64,000 nucleotides of DNA from G963668605 sp963793625 (GTDB lineage: Bacteria; Acidobacteriota; Terriglobia; Bryobacterales; Bryobacteraceae). This document shows, one piece after another, positions 1 to 11,377 of the stretch; position 1 is the stretch's first letter; the number at the start of each line of letters is the position of its first letter. The position numbers were made by a program, and so were the translations under genes. The notes beneath the pieces were generated by a model. That model was not told where the DNA came from and did not search any database. It worked only from the letters and a program-made list of their open reading frames with translations. The stretch lies in contig CAWCAT010000028.1 of NCBI GenBank assembly GCA_963793625.1, positions 1-64,000 of the forward strand. Reading direction: 5' to 3'.

Positions 1-2
1 TG

Positions 3-338
3 GGGCTCGAACTGATGATCACGCTGGGCACCGGCATCGGCTCCGCGCTGCTGATCGATGGCACACTGGCGCCCAACCTTGAACTCGGTCACCATCCTTT
101 CGATAAGAGCGAAACCTACGAAGAGCGCCTCGGCAGGGCCGCGCTCGATGAGATCGGCAGCAAACGCTGGAACAAGCGACTGCAAAAGGCGATCGACACG
201 CTGGAACATTTCTTCAACTATGACCAGCTCTATCTGGGCGGCGGCAACACCAAGAAAATCACCTTCGATCTCCCCGAGAACGTGAAAATCTCACCAAATC
301 GCGAAGGTCTGCTAGGCGGCATCGCGCTCTGGAAATAG
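3..338 (+). CDS. ppgK: Polyphosphate glucokinase (ROK family), 3' part
   Basis: The frame is open from the window edge, so the N-terminal half lies upstream. The visible 111 residues start with the ROK phosphate-binding segment (LGTGIGSALLIDG) and continue with ELGHHPF, the place where ROK kinases carry the sugar-binding glutamate and histidine. The end (YLGGGNTKKI, then GLLGGIALWK) fits the polyphosphate-dependent glucokinase branch, which phosphorylates glucose in the cytoplasm with polyphosphate or ATP. The typical zinc-binding CxCGxxGC segment of other ROK kinases is absent here, which also points to the PpgK branch. The stop codon directly abuts that of the convergent DUF4139 gene. Confidence 0.85.
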   Translation, partial: GLELMITLGTGIGSALLIDGTLAPNLELGHHPFDKSETYEERLGRAALDEIGSKRWNKRLQKAIDTLEHFFNYDQLYLGGGNTKKITFDLPENVKISPNREGLLGGIALWK

Positions 339-1815
339 CTACCAGGTATAGTGAGCCACGTAGCTCACGGATTTTTCCTCGTCCGGCTTCAGCGTCACGC
401 GGAACTCAACCGTCTGCGGCGTCAGTCTTGGTGAACGGCACAGAACTTACCTGTATTTCCCATGTGTACCATCGATAAAGGTGCTCCACTACCCGCACTT
501 CGACCGGTTCTCTTCCGGTTCCGCAACTTGATCTCGAAGGATTCGTCGAGCATAGAACGCGCGTGGTCGATCCGGTAGTTCATCCGGCGGCGCTCGCCAC
601 CAGGTCGAACGCAGCACCGGTCAGACACGCGAAGCGTATCTCTGTGGGTGTGTGCGCGATGTTGTCCTCCCCCGTGAACTCGAGTCGGCCATCGGTGTCG
701 CGACGTAGAAGCGCACCCGGCCCTCCGGCAGCGGCATCCCGAAACGGTTGGCATCCGAATTCTCGAATTCCCGCATCATCCAGACCTTGGGGTTCGATTG
801 CGTTCCGAAGCCTGAATCCTGGCGGATCTGCTCCCAAGTCCAGCTCTGTACCGGTTCGCGTCGATCTTCACGCCATCATAAACGTACAGGGCGTCTGATT
901 TGATGTCGGTCGCGCGCACGAATTCCACCTGCTTGGATTCGCGGTCATGGAGGGTCACCGGGCGCTCGAAGCGTGTAGAGGTGGTACTCGTCGAAGGGCT
1001 TCTCCGTAATCTGCGGGGCCCCGGATGCCGGCGATGAGGCCACCCGCAACTCCGCCATCCGGCACCCGCGTACATATCCTGGCCGGCTGAAGCTTATTCA
1101 CATCGCCGGCCATCAGCTTGATGCGCGCGTTCTCGAAAGTCTTGCCGCTCCTATTTTCGATGGTGACCCAGCCGATCAGGTCCAGCGATTGGCCCATCCC
1201 CGGACGAGGTTGTAATCCGATGACCAGTTCAACCCGCCGGAGACATAGGCGAGTTCGGCATCCATACGTCCGGCCGGCCTCTCCGGATCGTCCAGTCGAG
1301 AGCGGCTTCAGGACGGTGTCGCCCGACAGGGCAGGGAACACGGGCATGCCCGGAAGATCAAAGCGCAGCTTGCCGTCGATTTCGACGATCGGCTGGGAGA
1401 AAATCTGCGGTTGCTGGGCGTACTGCGGCACGTACTGCATACCTGGCCGCGGCGTCGTGCCGGCGCGGATGATCTTGCCCTGGACAGTTTCGACGCGGTC
1501 GCCGTTGCGCACCTGGAACTCGATCGTCTTGCCTTCATACAGCACCATCAGTGCGTCAACAGAAACGGGATCCGCGCGATAATTCTGCTCCAGAATCTGC
1601 AGCACGCGATTGCCGGATGGATCGCGCAGCATTACGGAATCCGGCTCCCGTTGAGCGGTGACGCCGGTGAACTGAATCTGATTTACACCCTGCTTGAGCA
1701 CGATCGGGATAGTCTCGCGAATCACGGCGAAGCGTTGATTGTCAAGAGTAAGCGCGGGGTCAGCGGCCTGAGCCAGGCAAACCACGCAGCAGAGCAACGA
1801 AGTTTTAAGAATCAC
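339..1815 (-). CDS. DUF4139-domain protein, exported, frameshifted
   Basis: A GTG start at 1815 follows AAGGGG at good spacing and gives a hydrophobic signal peptide (ILKTSLLCCVVCLAQA). The mature part matches the DUF4139 type: an N-terminal segment on RETIPIVLKQGVNQIQF, a middle part with LPGMPVFPAL, and the family core MGQSLDLIGWVTIENRSGK and IKLMAGDVN. The rest lies in other frames: VTLHDRESKQVEFVRA near 930, SFEIKLRNRK near 530, and a C-terminus ending SYVAHYTW at 341. At least three or four frame breaks lie between about 1310 and 430. Family members are envelope proteins of unknown function. It is divergent from the TonB receptor, with 132 bases between, and ends flush against ppgK. Confidence 0.75.
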
Positions 1816-1947
1816 GAAAGCACCCCTTATCAAAGTGCATTCGACGCGGAACGGGCTTGAGTTGTTCCCGGCTACTTGCTTAAGGACGAAATCACGCTGG
1901 TACTCGCGCCTGCTTTGTTCTAGGATATCTCGGATCTTCATACGGTT

Positions 1948-4900
1948 ATGTACTTTAAGTGCGCCCTGGCTGCGCTGTGTGCCTGGTGTCCACCGTGGCG
2001 CAAGCGCAGACGCGAGACTGCTCGATCTCCGGCATCGTGGCGGACCCATCCGCTGCTGTGTTCGCAAATCTGGAAGTCGAATTGACCGGTCCTGATGGCG
2101 CTAAAAACTCCACCCGAACTGATGCCCACGGTAAGTTCTGTTTCGTCAGCCTGCCTGCGGCGATATATCGCGTTACCATCGCAGCGCCCGGTTTTCAAAC
2201 TCGGGTTATGGACGCTATCGAGGTCGAAGACGGGCGAACCAATTCGCTTGAAACAATCCGGCTGGAACTCAGCAATCGACGTCAGATAATCCAGGTAACG
2301 GACTCGCTGGCGCCCGTTCGGATGACCGTCAAAACGCGACCCGGAGTGATCACGGCTGAGGAACTTGCTGACATGCCCTTGCAGGGCAGCGATCTGATCG
2401 ACGCTGCCGGGTTGCTGGCCGGAGTTATTGATCTGGAACCTGGCCGCGCGGGCAACTCGCCGCAGACGTTGGAAGGCCTGCACATGCTGGGCGCACGCGC
2501 CGGCGCGCACACGTTCATGATCGACGGCGTTTCAGTTACTGATCCTGGTTTGGGCAGGACCACGCTCGTCGCACCGGCCGCGCGATCGGTCGGCGAGGTC
2601 CGTGTGCTCACATCCAGCTATGCAGCGGAATATGGACGCAGCACGGGCAGCACGATTTCGCTTGTCACCAGAAGCGGCAGCAAACAATTCCACGGATCAG
2701 GCGACTGGGTGAACCGGCACGAGAGCTATTCAGCAAACGATTTTTTCAATAACCGCAACGGCGCCGCGCGTCCGCGCTCCCGGTCGCAACTTTTCGGTTA
2801 CACCGTGGGCGGGCCTATTTTCATTCCGGGCAAATTTAACAAGGCTCGCAACAAGGCATTCTTTTTCTTTGCGCGGGGTTTTTCAGAGCCAGTTGTTGAG
2901 CTACGGAACGCGGACCGTGCGTGTGCCTAACGTGCTGGAACGCACCGGGAATTTCACTGAAAGCTATGAGGTGAACGGAAAGCCTTTCGTGATCTATGAT
3001 CCACTTGCCGGACAGAAGCCGTTTCCGGGTGGAGTCATTCCGGAAGAGCGGATTTCAACCGCGCTGGAAGCAATATTTTGAAGTTGTTTCCGCTGCCGAA
3101 TTTTGTGGATCCGGACCCGGCACGCAGGCAGCAGTGGAACTACATCTCGTCGGCAAGCGGCACTTATCCGCGGCACACGGAAACACTCCGGCTCGATTAT
3201 GTTGCCCTCAAGAATTTACTGGTCTATGCGCGCGTAAGCCGTGTGGCGGATAAGCAGAGCGCACCTTACGGGCATTGGGCAACAGCGCGGTAAACTTTCC
3301 GCTCACACAGATTGTCGCTGAACAGCCGGGTTGGGGTGCGGCGATCCACACGACGGCGACAATTTCCAGGACCATGGTGCAAACGCTTATTTTCGGAGTG
3401 AGCGTCGGCCGCAGACGCTATCTTCCGCAGGACCCCGAGCAGGTTAGCCGCGCCGGAACGGGAATCGATCTGCCGCAGTGGAATCCCGAACTGAATCCCG
3501 GCGGATTGCTTCCCAACATGAGCTTCGGCGGCGTTCCGAATTTTGCGAACCCATCGATGGCGAATGGACTGCCGTACAACAGCGCCAACACCGTATTCAA
3601 TGTTGTCGAGCAGTTGATGAAGATCCGCGGCCGGCACAACTACAAGACGGGCTTCTTTTTGGAACGCGCGAGACGCGATGAAGTCGCCTCTGTAATTACG
3701 CGCGGCACAATGGGCTTTGATCGCGACCGCAACAATCCGCTCGATACCAATTACGCGTTCGCCAACGCACTGCTGGGTAATTTTACGACCTACACGGAAG
3801 CGACTGCGCGTCCGTGGGGCAGTTCCGCTACACGACATTTGAATACTTTGTGCAGGATGCATGGCGTGCCACTGGGCGGTTGACGCTGGACTACGGTGTA
3901 CGCCTTTGCCACGCACCGCCGCAATACGATCGGCGCATGCAGATGGCCGCCTTCGACGCGGCAAGCTACAACGGTGCAAACCTGCCGCCGCTGTTGGGTC
4001 CGGGCTTCAACGCCGCGAAAAAGCGGGTCGCGTTGAATCCGCTGAACGGTGACACATTTCCCGAAGCCATGATCGGGCAGTTCGCGCCCGGCGCAGGCGA
4101 TCCATCGGCCGGCATGGTGCTGGCCGGATCAGAAGGCGTGCCAGCCGGTTTGTACAGTTTGCCTGCCCTGGCTGCTGCGCCTCGTGTCGGGTTTGCCTGG
4201 AACCCGAGCGGTAAGGGTTGAACCGTTGTACGCGGCGGCGGAGGTGTTTTTCTGGACCGGATCAGCGGCGCTTCCGCGCTCTCAGCTCTTTCGAATCCGC
4301 CCACAGTTTTCAGTCCGCTGCTTTACTACGGAACAATTGACGGATTGAAACAAACCAGCGGGCAGCGCGTATATGCACCGGCAAACAGCATCGCGACCCT
4401 GAGTGGCCGCAACAGCATGCCGGCTGTTTACAACTTCGGTGTGGGTATCCAGCAGCAGGTCGGCAAGCTGATCATGGTGGACATTTCATACGCCGCTTCG
4501 CTCGCGCGCCATCTGCTTTGGCAGCGCAACCTCAATGCAGTTCCAGCAGGCGCAAATCATATCGACCTGCATCCTGAAAATCGCGACCCGACCGCACCGA
4601 TGCGCCCACTGCCGCGTAATTTCCTGCGTCCGTATCAGGGCTACGGCGAGGTGTACCAGTATGAGTTCGCGTCAACCTCGAATTATCATGCGCTGTTGAC
4701 GACGGTTACTCGGCGCCTCTCGCGCGGCATACAGGTGACGGGCGCATATACGTCAGCAAAACGCTGGGTGCGGCCGCTTCCGAATATTCCGCGGTGAGTC
4801 CGTTCTTCAATCCGCGCAAGCGCAATTACGGCCCGCTGCCGTGGGATTTACGGCACGTGCTCTCACTGCGCTACACCTGGATACTGCCCAAACCGGGTAA

Positions 4901-5439
4901 GCACCTGCGCTGGCGCATAGTCCGCATGACGATGGATGGATGGGAGCTCTCCGGGATCACGCGGCTATCCACAGGCGCTCCGTTCACACCGACTTTCAGC
5001 ACTGTCGATGGCCAGGACATCACCGGGACACCGTCAGAAGCGGCGCGTGTGGATCTGGTGCGACCCGAGGCCGAGGTCACGAAACGCTTCACCCGACCAG
5101 CGCGCGGATCATTCGGTAATACAGGACCGGGGATACTGCGCGGCGACGGCATCAATAATTTCGATATGTCCGTCGCGCGCCAGTTCAGGCGCAAGGAACG
5201 CTACATCACCCAGATCCGGATCGAGAGCTACAACACTCTCAACCACACGCAATTCCTGCTGCGGCAGGCCGCCGCCCGATTCGATCTGCAGGGCCAACAG
5301 GTGGACCCGGTTTCCTGCAACGAATCATGGCGCGGCCCGCACGGCGGGTACAATTTGCGGTCAGGCTCAACTGGTAACCGAGACACTTGCGGCAGCAGCG
5401 CAATGGCGCGTGCAGTTTGCCGTTCGGTTCAACTGGTAA
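1948..5439 (+). CDS. TonB-dependent receptor, Oar-like, with carboxypeptidase regulatory domain; frameshifted
   Basis: The best start is ATG 1948 (MYFKCALAALCA). One base shift near 1980 joins this to LVSTVAQAQT, completing a signal peptide. Next comes a carboxypeptidase-regulatory beta-sandwich (SGIVADPSAAV, ending at VTIAAPGFQTRV), then a plug domain (LEGLHMLGARAGAHTFMIDG, VRVLTSSYAAEYGRSTGST), then a long barrel read in several frames: FGYTVGGPIFIPG, NFGVGIQQQVGK, GPLPWDLRHVLSLRYTWILP, and the last strand WRVQFAVRFNW ending at 5439. Breaks lie near 2890, 3075, 3275, 3815, 4220, 4780 and 5330. Such receptors import or bind large substrates at the outer membrane and are abundant in acidobacteria. 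The substrate is not evident. Confidence 0.85.
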
Positions 5440-5442
5440 CGA

Positions 5443-6807
5443 CTAGACCTTCGGCAACGTCGCCATCGCACGCTCCATCTCTTCGGCCGGGATGCTCGTA
5501 ATCCTCAGTTGGCCGTTAAGATACATGTCGTAAGAGGACAGGTCGAAGTGGCCGTGCCCGCTCAGGCAGAACAGAATGGTGCGCGACTTGCCTTCCTCTT
5601 TCGCCTGCAAGGCTTCGTCGATGGCCGCGCGGATGGCGTGCGAAGATTCGGGCGCGGGCAGAATGCCTTCGGTCTGCGCGAACTAGCACCGCCGCTTCGA
5701 AGCATGGCAGCTGATTGGCGCTGCGAGCCTCGATCCAGCCGTGCTTCAGCAGGTGGCTCGCCAGCGGCGAGGCGCCGTGATAGCGCAATCCGCCGGCGTG
5801 AATGCCCGGCGGCACGAAATCGTGGCCCAGCGTATACATCTTGATCATCGGCGTGAGCTTGGCCGTGTCGCCGAAATCGTAGGCGATAGATGCCCTTGGT
5901 CAGGGTCGGGCAGGCGGCGGGCTCCACCGCCAGCAGGCGCACCTTCGAGCCGTTGCAAGCTTGTCCAGCACGTACGGCAGCGCGATGCCGCCGAAGTTGC
6001 TTCCGCCGCCGAAGCAGCCGATCACGACATCGGGCTCGTCGCCGGCCATGCTCCATCTGCTAGCTTGGCTTCCTGCCCGATCACCGTCTGGTGCAGCATG
6101 ACGTGGTTGAGCACGCTGCCGAGCGAGTAGTTGGTGTCGCGATGCGTGGCGGCGTCTTCGACGGCTTCGCTGATCGCGATGCCGAGGCTGCCGGGCGAAT
6201 CGGGGTGTGCGGCCAGAATCGCGCGCCCGAGTTGCGTGTGCGTGCTGGGGCTCGCGAAAACCTCGGCGCCCCAGGTGTTCATCATCATGCGGCGGTACGG
6301 CTTCTGGTCGTAGCTGACCTTCACCATATAGACGGTGCATTCCAGCCCGAACATCTGGCAGGCCAGCGCCAGCGCGCTGCCCCACTGCCCGGCGCCGGTT
6401 TCCGTGGCAAGGCGCTTGATGCCGGCCTGCTTGTTGTAAAAGGCCTGCGGCACGGCGGTGTTGGGCTTGTGGCTGCCGGCGGGGCTGGTGCCTTCGTACT
6501 TGTAATAGATCGTGCGCCGGCGTATCGAGCGCCTTCTCCAGCCGGCGCGCGCGATACAGCGGCGTGGGCCGCCAGAGCTTGTAGATGTCGAGCACTTCGC
6601 CCGGGAATGTCGATCTCCGGCTTGCGGAGAAAATTCCTGCTCGATCAGCGACATCGGAAAGATCGGCGCGAGGTCCTCCGGGCCAAGCGGCTTACCCGTT
6701 GCCGGGTGCAGCGGCGGATCCATCGGCTCCTTCAGACGGGGCAGAATGTTCACCCAGGCGGACGGAATGTCTTTGTCGCTAAGAACGTATTTTGTGTATT
6801 CGGACAC
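5443..6807 (-). CDS. trpB: Tryptophan synthase beta-like PLP enzyme (TrpB2 type), frameshifted
   Basis: A GTG start at 6807 follows AAGGAG. The N-terminus (KYVLSDKDIPSAWVNILP, HPATGKPL) belongs to the TrpB2 class and is longer than classical TrpB. The PLP lysine lies in GSHKPNTAV. GAGQWGSALALAC follows, and the phosphate-binding loop is CFGGGSNFGGIALPY. The C-terminus SIPAEEMERAMATLPKV ends at 5443. Frame breaks are seen near 6600-6520, 6045, 5955, 5890 and 5690. TrpB2 joins indole and serine to make tryptophan. No trpA or other trp gene lies in the window, so it may act alone on indole or phosphoserine-like substrates. It starts 57 bases downstream of the HAD gene and may be cotranscribed with it. 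Confidence 0.85.
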
Positions 6808-6864
6808 GAAGGGCTCCTTGATGCAGAAAGTGTCATTTTACATCAGGAATCGATGTACTTGCAG

Positions 6865-7485
6865 CTAGGCACTGAAATCGTTGTCGAGCAACTGGCGAAG
6901 TTCGTGCGCCATCAGTGACGCGCTCGACACGCGCAGCACGCGGAAACCCGCAGCCAGGCCGCTCTGTTCGCCAATAGCAGAGTCTTCGACAACCAGCGGA
7001 GCAGCCGCGCCCAGAATGGCAGCAGCCTTCAGGTAAGGCTCTGGCGCGGGCTTGTGGCGCGTCACATCCTCACCGCAAATCACCGTGGAAAAGAACGAGC
7101 GTATGCCGGCGGCTTCGAGCACTGGGTCGATCTCGGCATGACCGCTCGATGAAACCACAGCGAGTTTGTAGCCGTTGAGATTACGAATCAGGTCCAGCGT
7201 TTCCGGAAAGATTGGAGGGCTGGCTAACATGCGCTGGCGAACGATGGCCTGCTTGTGGGGATAGCGCGACCAGATTTCCTGATACGTTGCGGGTTTCTGC
7301 ACGTGTGCAAGCAGAAACTCGACTGTGCCCTTTTCAGCAAGTCCGATGCAGCATGCGGCGAAAGTGTTCCAGTCAACCTGCGGATCCAGGTCCGCCAATG
7401 TGTCGCACCATGCCTGAAAATGCACGGGTTCGCTGTCGGCAAGCACGCCGTCAAAATCGAAGAGAATCGAATCGTAAAGAGGCAT
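6865..7485 (-). CDS. HAD-superfamily phosphatase, beta-phosphoglucomutase-like
   Basis: An intact 206-residue cytoplasmic protein. All HAD motifs are present: motif I FDFDGVLADSEPVH at residues 8-21 (aspartates 10 and 12), motif II serine in VVSSSGH, motif III lysine in TRHKPAPEPYL, and motif IV acid in VVEDSAIG. The four-helix cap inserted after motif I places it in the subfamily of beta-phosphoglucomutase and sugar-phosphate or phosphoglycolate phosphatases. The substrate cannot be read from sequence. It starts one base downstream of the UbiX stop, so the two are very likely cotranscribed. It is one of the few uninterrupted genes in the first 13 kb. Confidence 0.85.
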   Translation of the reverse strand: MPLYDSILFDFDGVLADSEPVHFQAWCDTLADLDPQVDWNTFAACCIGLAEKGTVEFLLAHVQKPATYQEIWSRYPHKQAIVRQRMLASPPIFPETLDLIRNLNGYKLAVVSSSGHAEIDPVLEAAGIRSFFSTVICGEDVTRHKPAPEPYLKAAAILGAAAPLVVEDSAIGEQSGLAAGFRVLRVSSASLMAHELRQLLDNDFSA

Positions 7486-8080
7486 TTAGTCGGATTCCGG
7501 AACTTGTACGGCTTTGCTCATGCCCTGCCACTCCGCACAGAGTTCGCTTCGAATTCCGATTCGCGCCAGGGCGCGGGTAACGGTGGCATTCACCAGGTCG
7601 TCGATGGTTTTCGGGTTGCCATAAAAGGCGGGCACGGGGGGCATGAGAATGGCTCCACTCTCGGCTGCCTGCACCATAAGTCGCAGATGGCCCAAATGCA
7701 GCGGAGTCTCGCGCAGCATCAGCAACACCGGCCGGCCTTCCTTGAGCTGGACGTCTGCGGCGCGCGCAATCAGGTCCGAATCGTAGCAGTTCGCGATTGC
7801 GGAGAGCGTCTTTACGCTGCAGGGCGCGACAATCATGCCGAGCGTTTCGAAGATCCGCTGGCAATCGAGGCGCCGATGTTCGAAGCTGGATGCACGACGT
7901 CGGCCAGCGCTTCGACGTCGCGCGGCCGAAAATCGGTATCCTGCGAAATCGTTGCCTTGGCCGATGCGGTCAGCACCAGATGCGTTTCGATGGACTTGTC
8001 GCGGGCGAGAATTTCCAGCAGCCGTATGCCGTAGATCACCCGGATGCGCCGGAAATTCCGATGATGAGACGATTGGCCAA
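7486..8080 (-). CDS. ubiX: Flavin prenyltransferase UbiX, frameshifted
   Basis: A TTG start at 8080 gives LANRLIIGISGASG, the nucleotide-binding glycine loop of UbiX. One shift near 8035 leads into VIYGIRLLEIL and a second near 7840 into MIVAPCSVKTLSAIANCY. The prenyl-binding region RPVLLMLRETPLHLGHLRLM and the tail (PAFYGNPKTIDDLVN) are clear. UbiX attaches a dimethylallyl group to FMN to make the prenylated flavin used by UbiD-type decarboxylases. No ubiD lies in the window. Length after repair, about 197 residues, is normal. GAGAGG lies upstream of the start. Confidence 0.85.
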
Positions 8081-8152
8081 AGGGTACCTCTCTTCTATAG
8101 TTACAGCATTTTCCGTACGCCGTAGGGCATAACCTGCTACGCTTGGGCCACT

Positions 8153-8290
8153 ATGTCAGCACAATGTGGAGATAAAGCTCGCTACGGGCGCTTGCGCAAA
8201 CGCAAGTTGGCGCGTAGGGAACTTACACAGTCGATGCGGAAAGAAGCTGCTCTCGTGCAGCCTAAGCCCGCAAATGAACCCGCGGTCTAA
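8153..8290 (+). CDS. Small basic protein, 45 residues, unknown
   Basis: An ATG-to-TAA frame of 45 codons in an otherwise empty 326-base gap between ubiX and nfeD. The peptide is strongly basic in its first 30 residues (KARYGRLRKRKLARRELTQS) and ends in a proline/alanine tail. Such composition fits an RNA- or ribosome-associated peptide, but that is inference. No clear Shine-Dalgarno lies in front of the ATG, which lowers confidence. The rest of the gap (8081-8152 and 8291-8407) shows no gene. Confidence 0.4.
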   Translation: MSAQCGDKARYGRLRKRKLARRELTQSMRKEAALVQPKPANEPAV

Positions 8291-8415
8291 TCGCGAAATC
8301 CGCAGTATGGCTGCGCCCGGAAGTTGCTTGGCGCAGTCCGGTTGAAAGACAGCGTCTCCACCCTCCTCAAATTTCACACTGTCAATCCAGAATTCCGGTG
8401 TTATATTAATGGTGC

Positions 8416-9703
8416 GTGAACGCGCGATCCTGTTTTGTTTTCATCACGCTGCTCGCTGCCGTGGCGCCTTGCCGGGCCGCTTCGACGGTAGTTGCCGTCC
8501 CAGTCCAGGGGATGATCCATCCCATCACCGTGCAGATCCTCGATCACGCGATAAAGCAGGCCGAGCGCGACAATGCCGACCTGATCCTGCTGCGCATCAA
8601 CACGCCCGGCGGGCTGGCGGAAGCGACGCGCCAGATCATTCAGAAGATCGTAGCCTCGCCGGTCCCAGTGGTCACCTACGTGACACCAAGCGGCGGGCGC
8701 GCGGCCTCGGCGGGCTTTTTCATTCTGCAGGCGGGCGGACATTGCGGCCATGGCGCCGGGCACGAACACCGGCGCGGCGCACCGGTGCTGCTGGGCGGGC
8801 AGATGGATCCGGTGATGAAGCAGAAGGTGGAGAACGACGCCGCCGCCTCTGTTGCGCAGCCTCGTCTCCAAGCGCGGCCGCAACAGGCGATACTGGCCGA
8901 AAAGACCGTGCTCGAAAGCAAGTCGTTCACCGAAAAGGAAGCGCTCGAGGACAACCTGATCGAAATCATCGCCACACGACGAAAACGAGCTCTTCCGACA
9001 AGCTCGACGGCCGCGAGATCACCCGCTTCGACGGGCGCAAGCAGACGCTGCAGCTCGACGGCGCCGCAGGTCACGGAGTACAGAAGACACTGCGCGAGAA
9101 AATGATTTCAGCCATTGCGGACCCGAACATGGCGTTCATGCTGCTGGTGCTCGGCGCGCTGGGGATTTACGTGGAGTTCAGTTCGCCGGGCCTGATCCTG
9201 CCGGGCGTCGCCGGGGGCGATTCTGGTGCTGCTGGGACTCTCGGCGCTCTCCGTGCTGCCCATCAATTGGCCGGGCGTGGCGCTGCTGATGCTGGCGGTG
9301 GCGCTGTTCGTGCTGGAGGCGAAGTTCGCCTCGCACGGCATTCTGGGGGTGGGCGGCGCCGTGGCCATGGTTCTGGGCGCTGTCATGCTGGTGGAGGGCC
9401 CGCTCCGGAAATGCGCATCCGCTGGTCTACGGCCATCGGCTCGCACTGCCGTTCGCGCTGATCACCACGTTCCTGGTCACGCTGGTGATGCGCGCGCGCA
9501 GCGAACAAAGTGATGACCGGGACAGCCGGCATGCTGGGAATGAAATCGGCGCAGGCGCATACGCCGCTTGGACCCGCACGGCAAGGTCTTCGTCCATGGC
9601 GAGTATTGGGACGCCACGTGCGCCACGCCGGTGGAGCCGGGTGCGCAGGTGCGGGTTCATCGCCATAGAAGGCACTTGCAAGTTGACCGTGGAGCCAGCC
9701 TGA
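8416..9703 (+). CDS. nfeD: NfeD-family membrane serine protease (ClpP class), frameshifted
   Basis: A GTG start at 8416 gives a signal peptide (SCFVFITLLAAVAPCRAA). The ClpP/SppA-like protease domain follows: LILLRINTPGGLAEATRQII, then YVTPSGGRAASAGFFI with the presumed catalytic serine in RAASAG. The likely lysine partner is in the VSKRGRN segment near 8870. After breaks near 8745, 8860, 8970 and 9220 the multi-helix membrane part appears (VLPINWPGVALLMLAVALFVLEAKF). The C-terminal OB-fold runs through TAGMLGMKSA to CKLTVEPA at 9703. This is the long NfeD1b form, which pairs with stomatin-like proteins, as here: the slipin gene starts 18 bases downstream. Confidence 0.85.
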
Positions 9704-9721
9704 GTCGGCTCGGAGGAGACC

Positions 9722-10471
9722 ATGTTTCCCTTTGATGTCTACCGACAGTCGCACTGATCATCGTCGTGATCTACCTTCTGTGCTCCATCAAGATCCTGGC
9801 GGAGTATGAGCGCGGGGTGATCTTCCGCCTGGGGCGCGTGCTGCCGCAGCCGAAGGGCCCGGGCATGATCCTGGTATTCGCGCCGATCGACCGGATGGTG
9901 CGGATCGTCGCTGCGCGTGGAAGCCCTGGAGGTGCCGTCGCAGGACGTGGTCACGCGCGACAACGTCACGCGTGAAGGTCAACGCCGTGATCTATTTCCG
10001 CGTCATGGAACCGCAGCTGGCGGTGATCGAGGTCTCCAACTTTCTCTACGCCACTCGCAACTCGCGCAGACCACGCTGCGCAGCGTGCTCGGCGAAGTGG
10101 AACTGGACGAACTGCTGAGCCAGCGCGAAAAGCTCAACATGCGCCTGCAATCCGTCCTCGACCAGCACACCGGCGCCGTGGGGCGTGAAGGTGGCCATGG
10201 TGGAGGTGAAGCAGGTGGATCTCGCCGGAGCAGATGATCCGCGCCATCGCGCGGCAGGCGGAGGCCGAGCGCGAGCGCCGCGCCAAGATCATCCACGCCG
10301 AGGGCGAGTACACGCGCCGCGGAAAAACTGGCCATGGCGGCGGAGGTGATTCAGAAGCAGCCGGCCGCCATCCAGTTGCGCTATCTGCAGACGCTCGTGG
10401 AAATCGGCGCGGAGAAGAACACCACCGTGGTTTTCCCGCTGCCGATCGATATGCTCGCTAACGCCAGCTGA
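9722..10471 (+). CDS. Slipin (stomatin/prohibitin SPFH protein), frameshifted
   Basis: ATG 9722 sits after a strong GGAGGAG. The N-terminus has one membrane anchor (LIIVVIYLLCSIKIL), then the SPFH core: EYERGVIFRLGRVLPQPKGP, VEALEVPSQDVVTRDNVT, VNAVIYFRVMEPQLAVIEV, TTLRSVLGEVELDELLSQRE, then the coiled region EQMIRAIARQAEAERERRAK and the end PLPIDMLANAS at 10471. Breaks lie near 9750, 9910, 9970, 10060, 10190 and 10320. Slipins form ring-like membrane scaffolds, and their partner NfeD protease is encoded just upstream. The repaired length of about 250 residues is normal. Confidence 0.87.
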
Positions 10472-10533
10472 GGCTTTAGCCAAAATCGCCAAACAGAACT
10501 GAGCTTTTATGTTTCGCCAATTCGTTTTAACAG

Positions 10534-10539
10534 TATAAT
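10534..10539 (+). promoter_or_regulatory. Possible -10 element before the SPOR gene
   Basis: A perfect TATAAT lies in the AT-rich 195-base gap between slipin and the SPOR gene. No good -35 box stands 16-18 bases upstream (GTTTCG is poor). The gap otherwise holds no gene. Confidence 0.35.
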
Positions 10540-10666
10540 TAAGACGTTGTTTTTTGCCGATAGGGAAAACAGGAAAGGTCGGTCCTCTTGTTAACTAACC
10601 CTATGCGGCAGGAAATAGCTTACCCGGAGTCGCCGGTGCGGCGCGGGAGTTAGGGAGGAGGCTGAG

Positions 10667-11368
10667 ATGCCCCGAAACGAAGACGGCGAGTTCGAACTGG
10701 TACTGGGCAATAAGCAGCTTCTAACTGTTTTTTTCATCGTCGTGGTGCTCCTCGGCATATTCGCCACGATGGGATACATAGTGGGAAGAAGCACAGTGCC
10801 AGCGCCCGCTGGACGGCAAGAAAGAGGCAACGACCTTCGCCGCTGATAGTCGATCCCACTAAACCGGCCGAGCAACCAGCATCCGGCGGAAAACGCAGCA
10901 GACACCCGATGATGCGCCCGGAGAAGTCTCGCTGGCGGATTCCGGCCGTTCAAGCAGTAAGCAAGCAGCCGCAGCGGCCAGAACCGCCCAAAGCAGCGCC
11001 GGTAACCGAGACAGCCAACGCAGCCGCGACTCCCGCTGTCGAGAAAAAAGTCGAGTTGAAACCAGCCGTCAAGGCCGAGGCGCCGCAAGCCGGCGGCAAG
11101 CAAAGCTCCAGCGTCCGGACGCGCTGTTCATCGAGCCCGCCAGGGGACAGAGTTCCTGCAGGTGGCCGCCGTAGCCAAGGCCGGAGCCGAGGTGTTCGTG
11201 AATTCCTACGCAAGGGCGGCTTTGCCGCCGTGATGGCCGCTGGACCGTCCGACAAGGAAAAGCTCTATCGCGTTCTGGTCGGACCGCTGAAGGATACGCG
11301 CAGTGTCCAAGGCCCGCGCCGATCTCGAAGCCGCCGGCTTCAAGAACCAATACGTGCGAAAATATTAG
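10667..11368 (+). CDS. SPOR-domain inner-membrane protein, frameshifted
   Basis: ATG 10667 follows AGGGAGGAGG. The N-terminus is a short cytoplasmic tail (MPRNEDGEFELVLGNKQ), then one membrane helix (LTVFFIVVVLLGIFATMGYI). A long proline/alanine/lysine-rich periplasmic linker reads in another frame (EPPKAAPVTETANAAATPAV). The C-terminal SPOR domain is readable over breaks (LQVAAVAKAGAEVFV, KLYRVLVGPLKD, ADLEAAGFKNQYVRKY, ending 11368). SPOR domains bind denuded septal peptidoglycan glycan strands, so the protein probably acts at the division site. Breaks lie near 10845, 11105, 11210 and 11305. Confidence 0.8.
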
Positions 11369-11377
11369 CGTGCTCGC

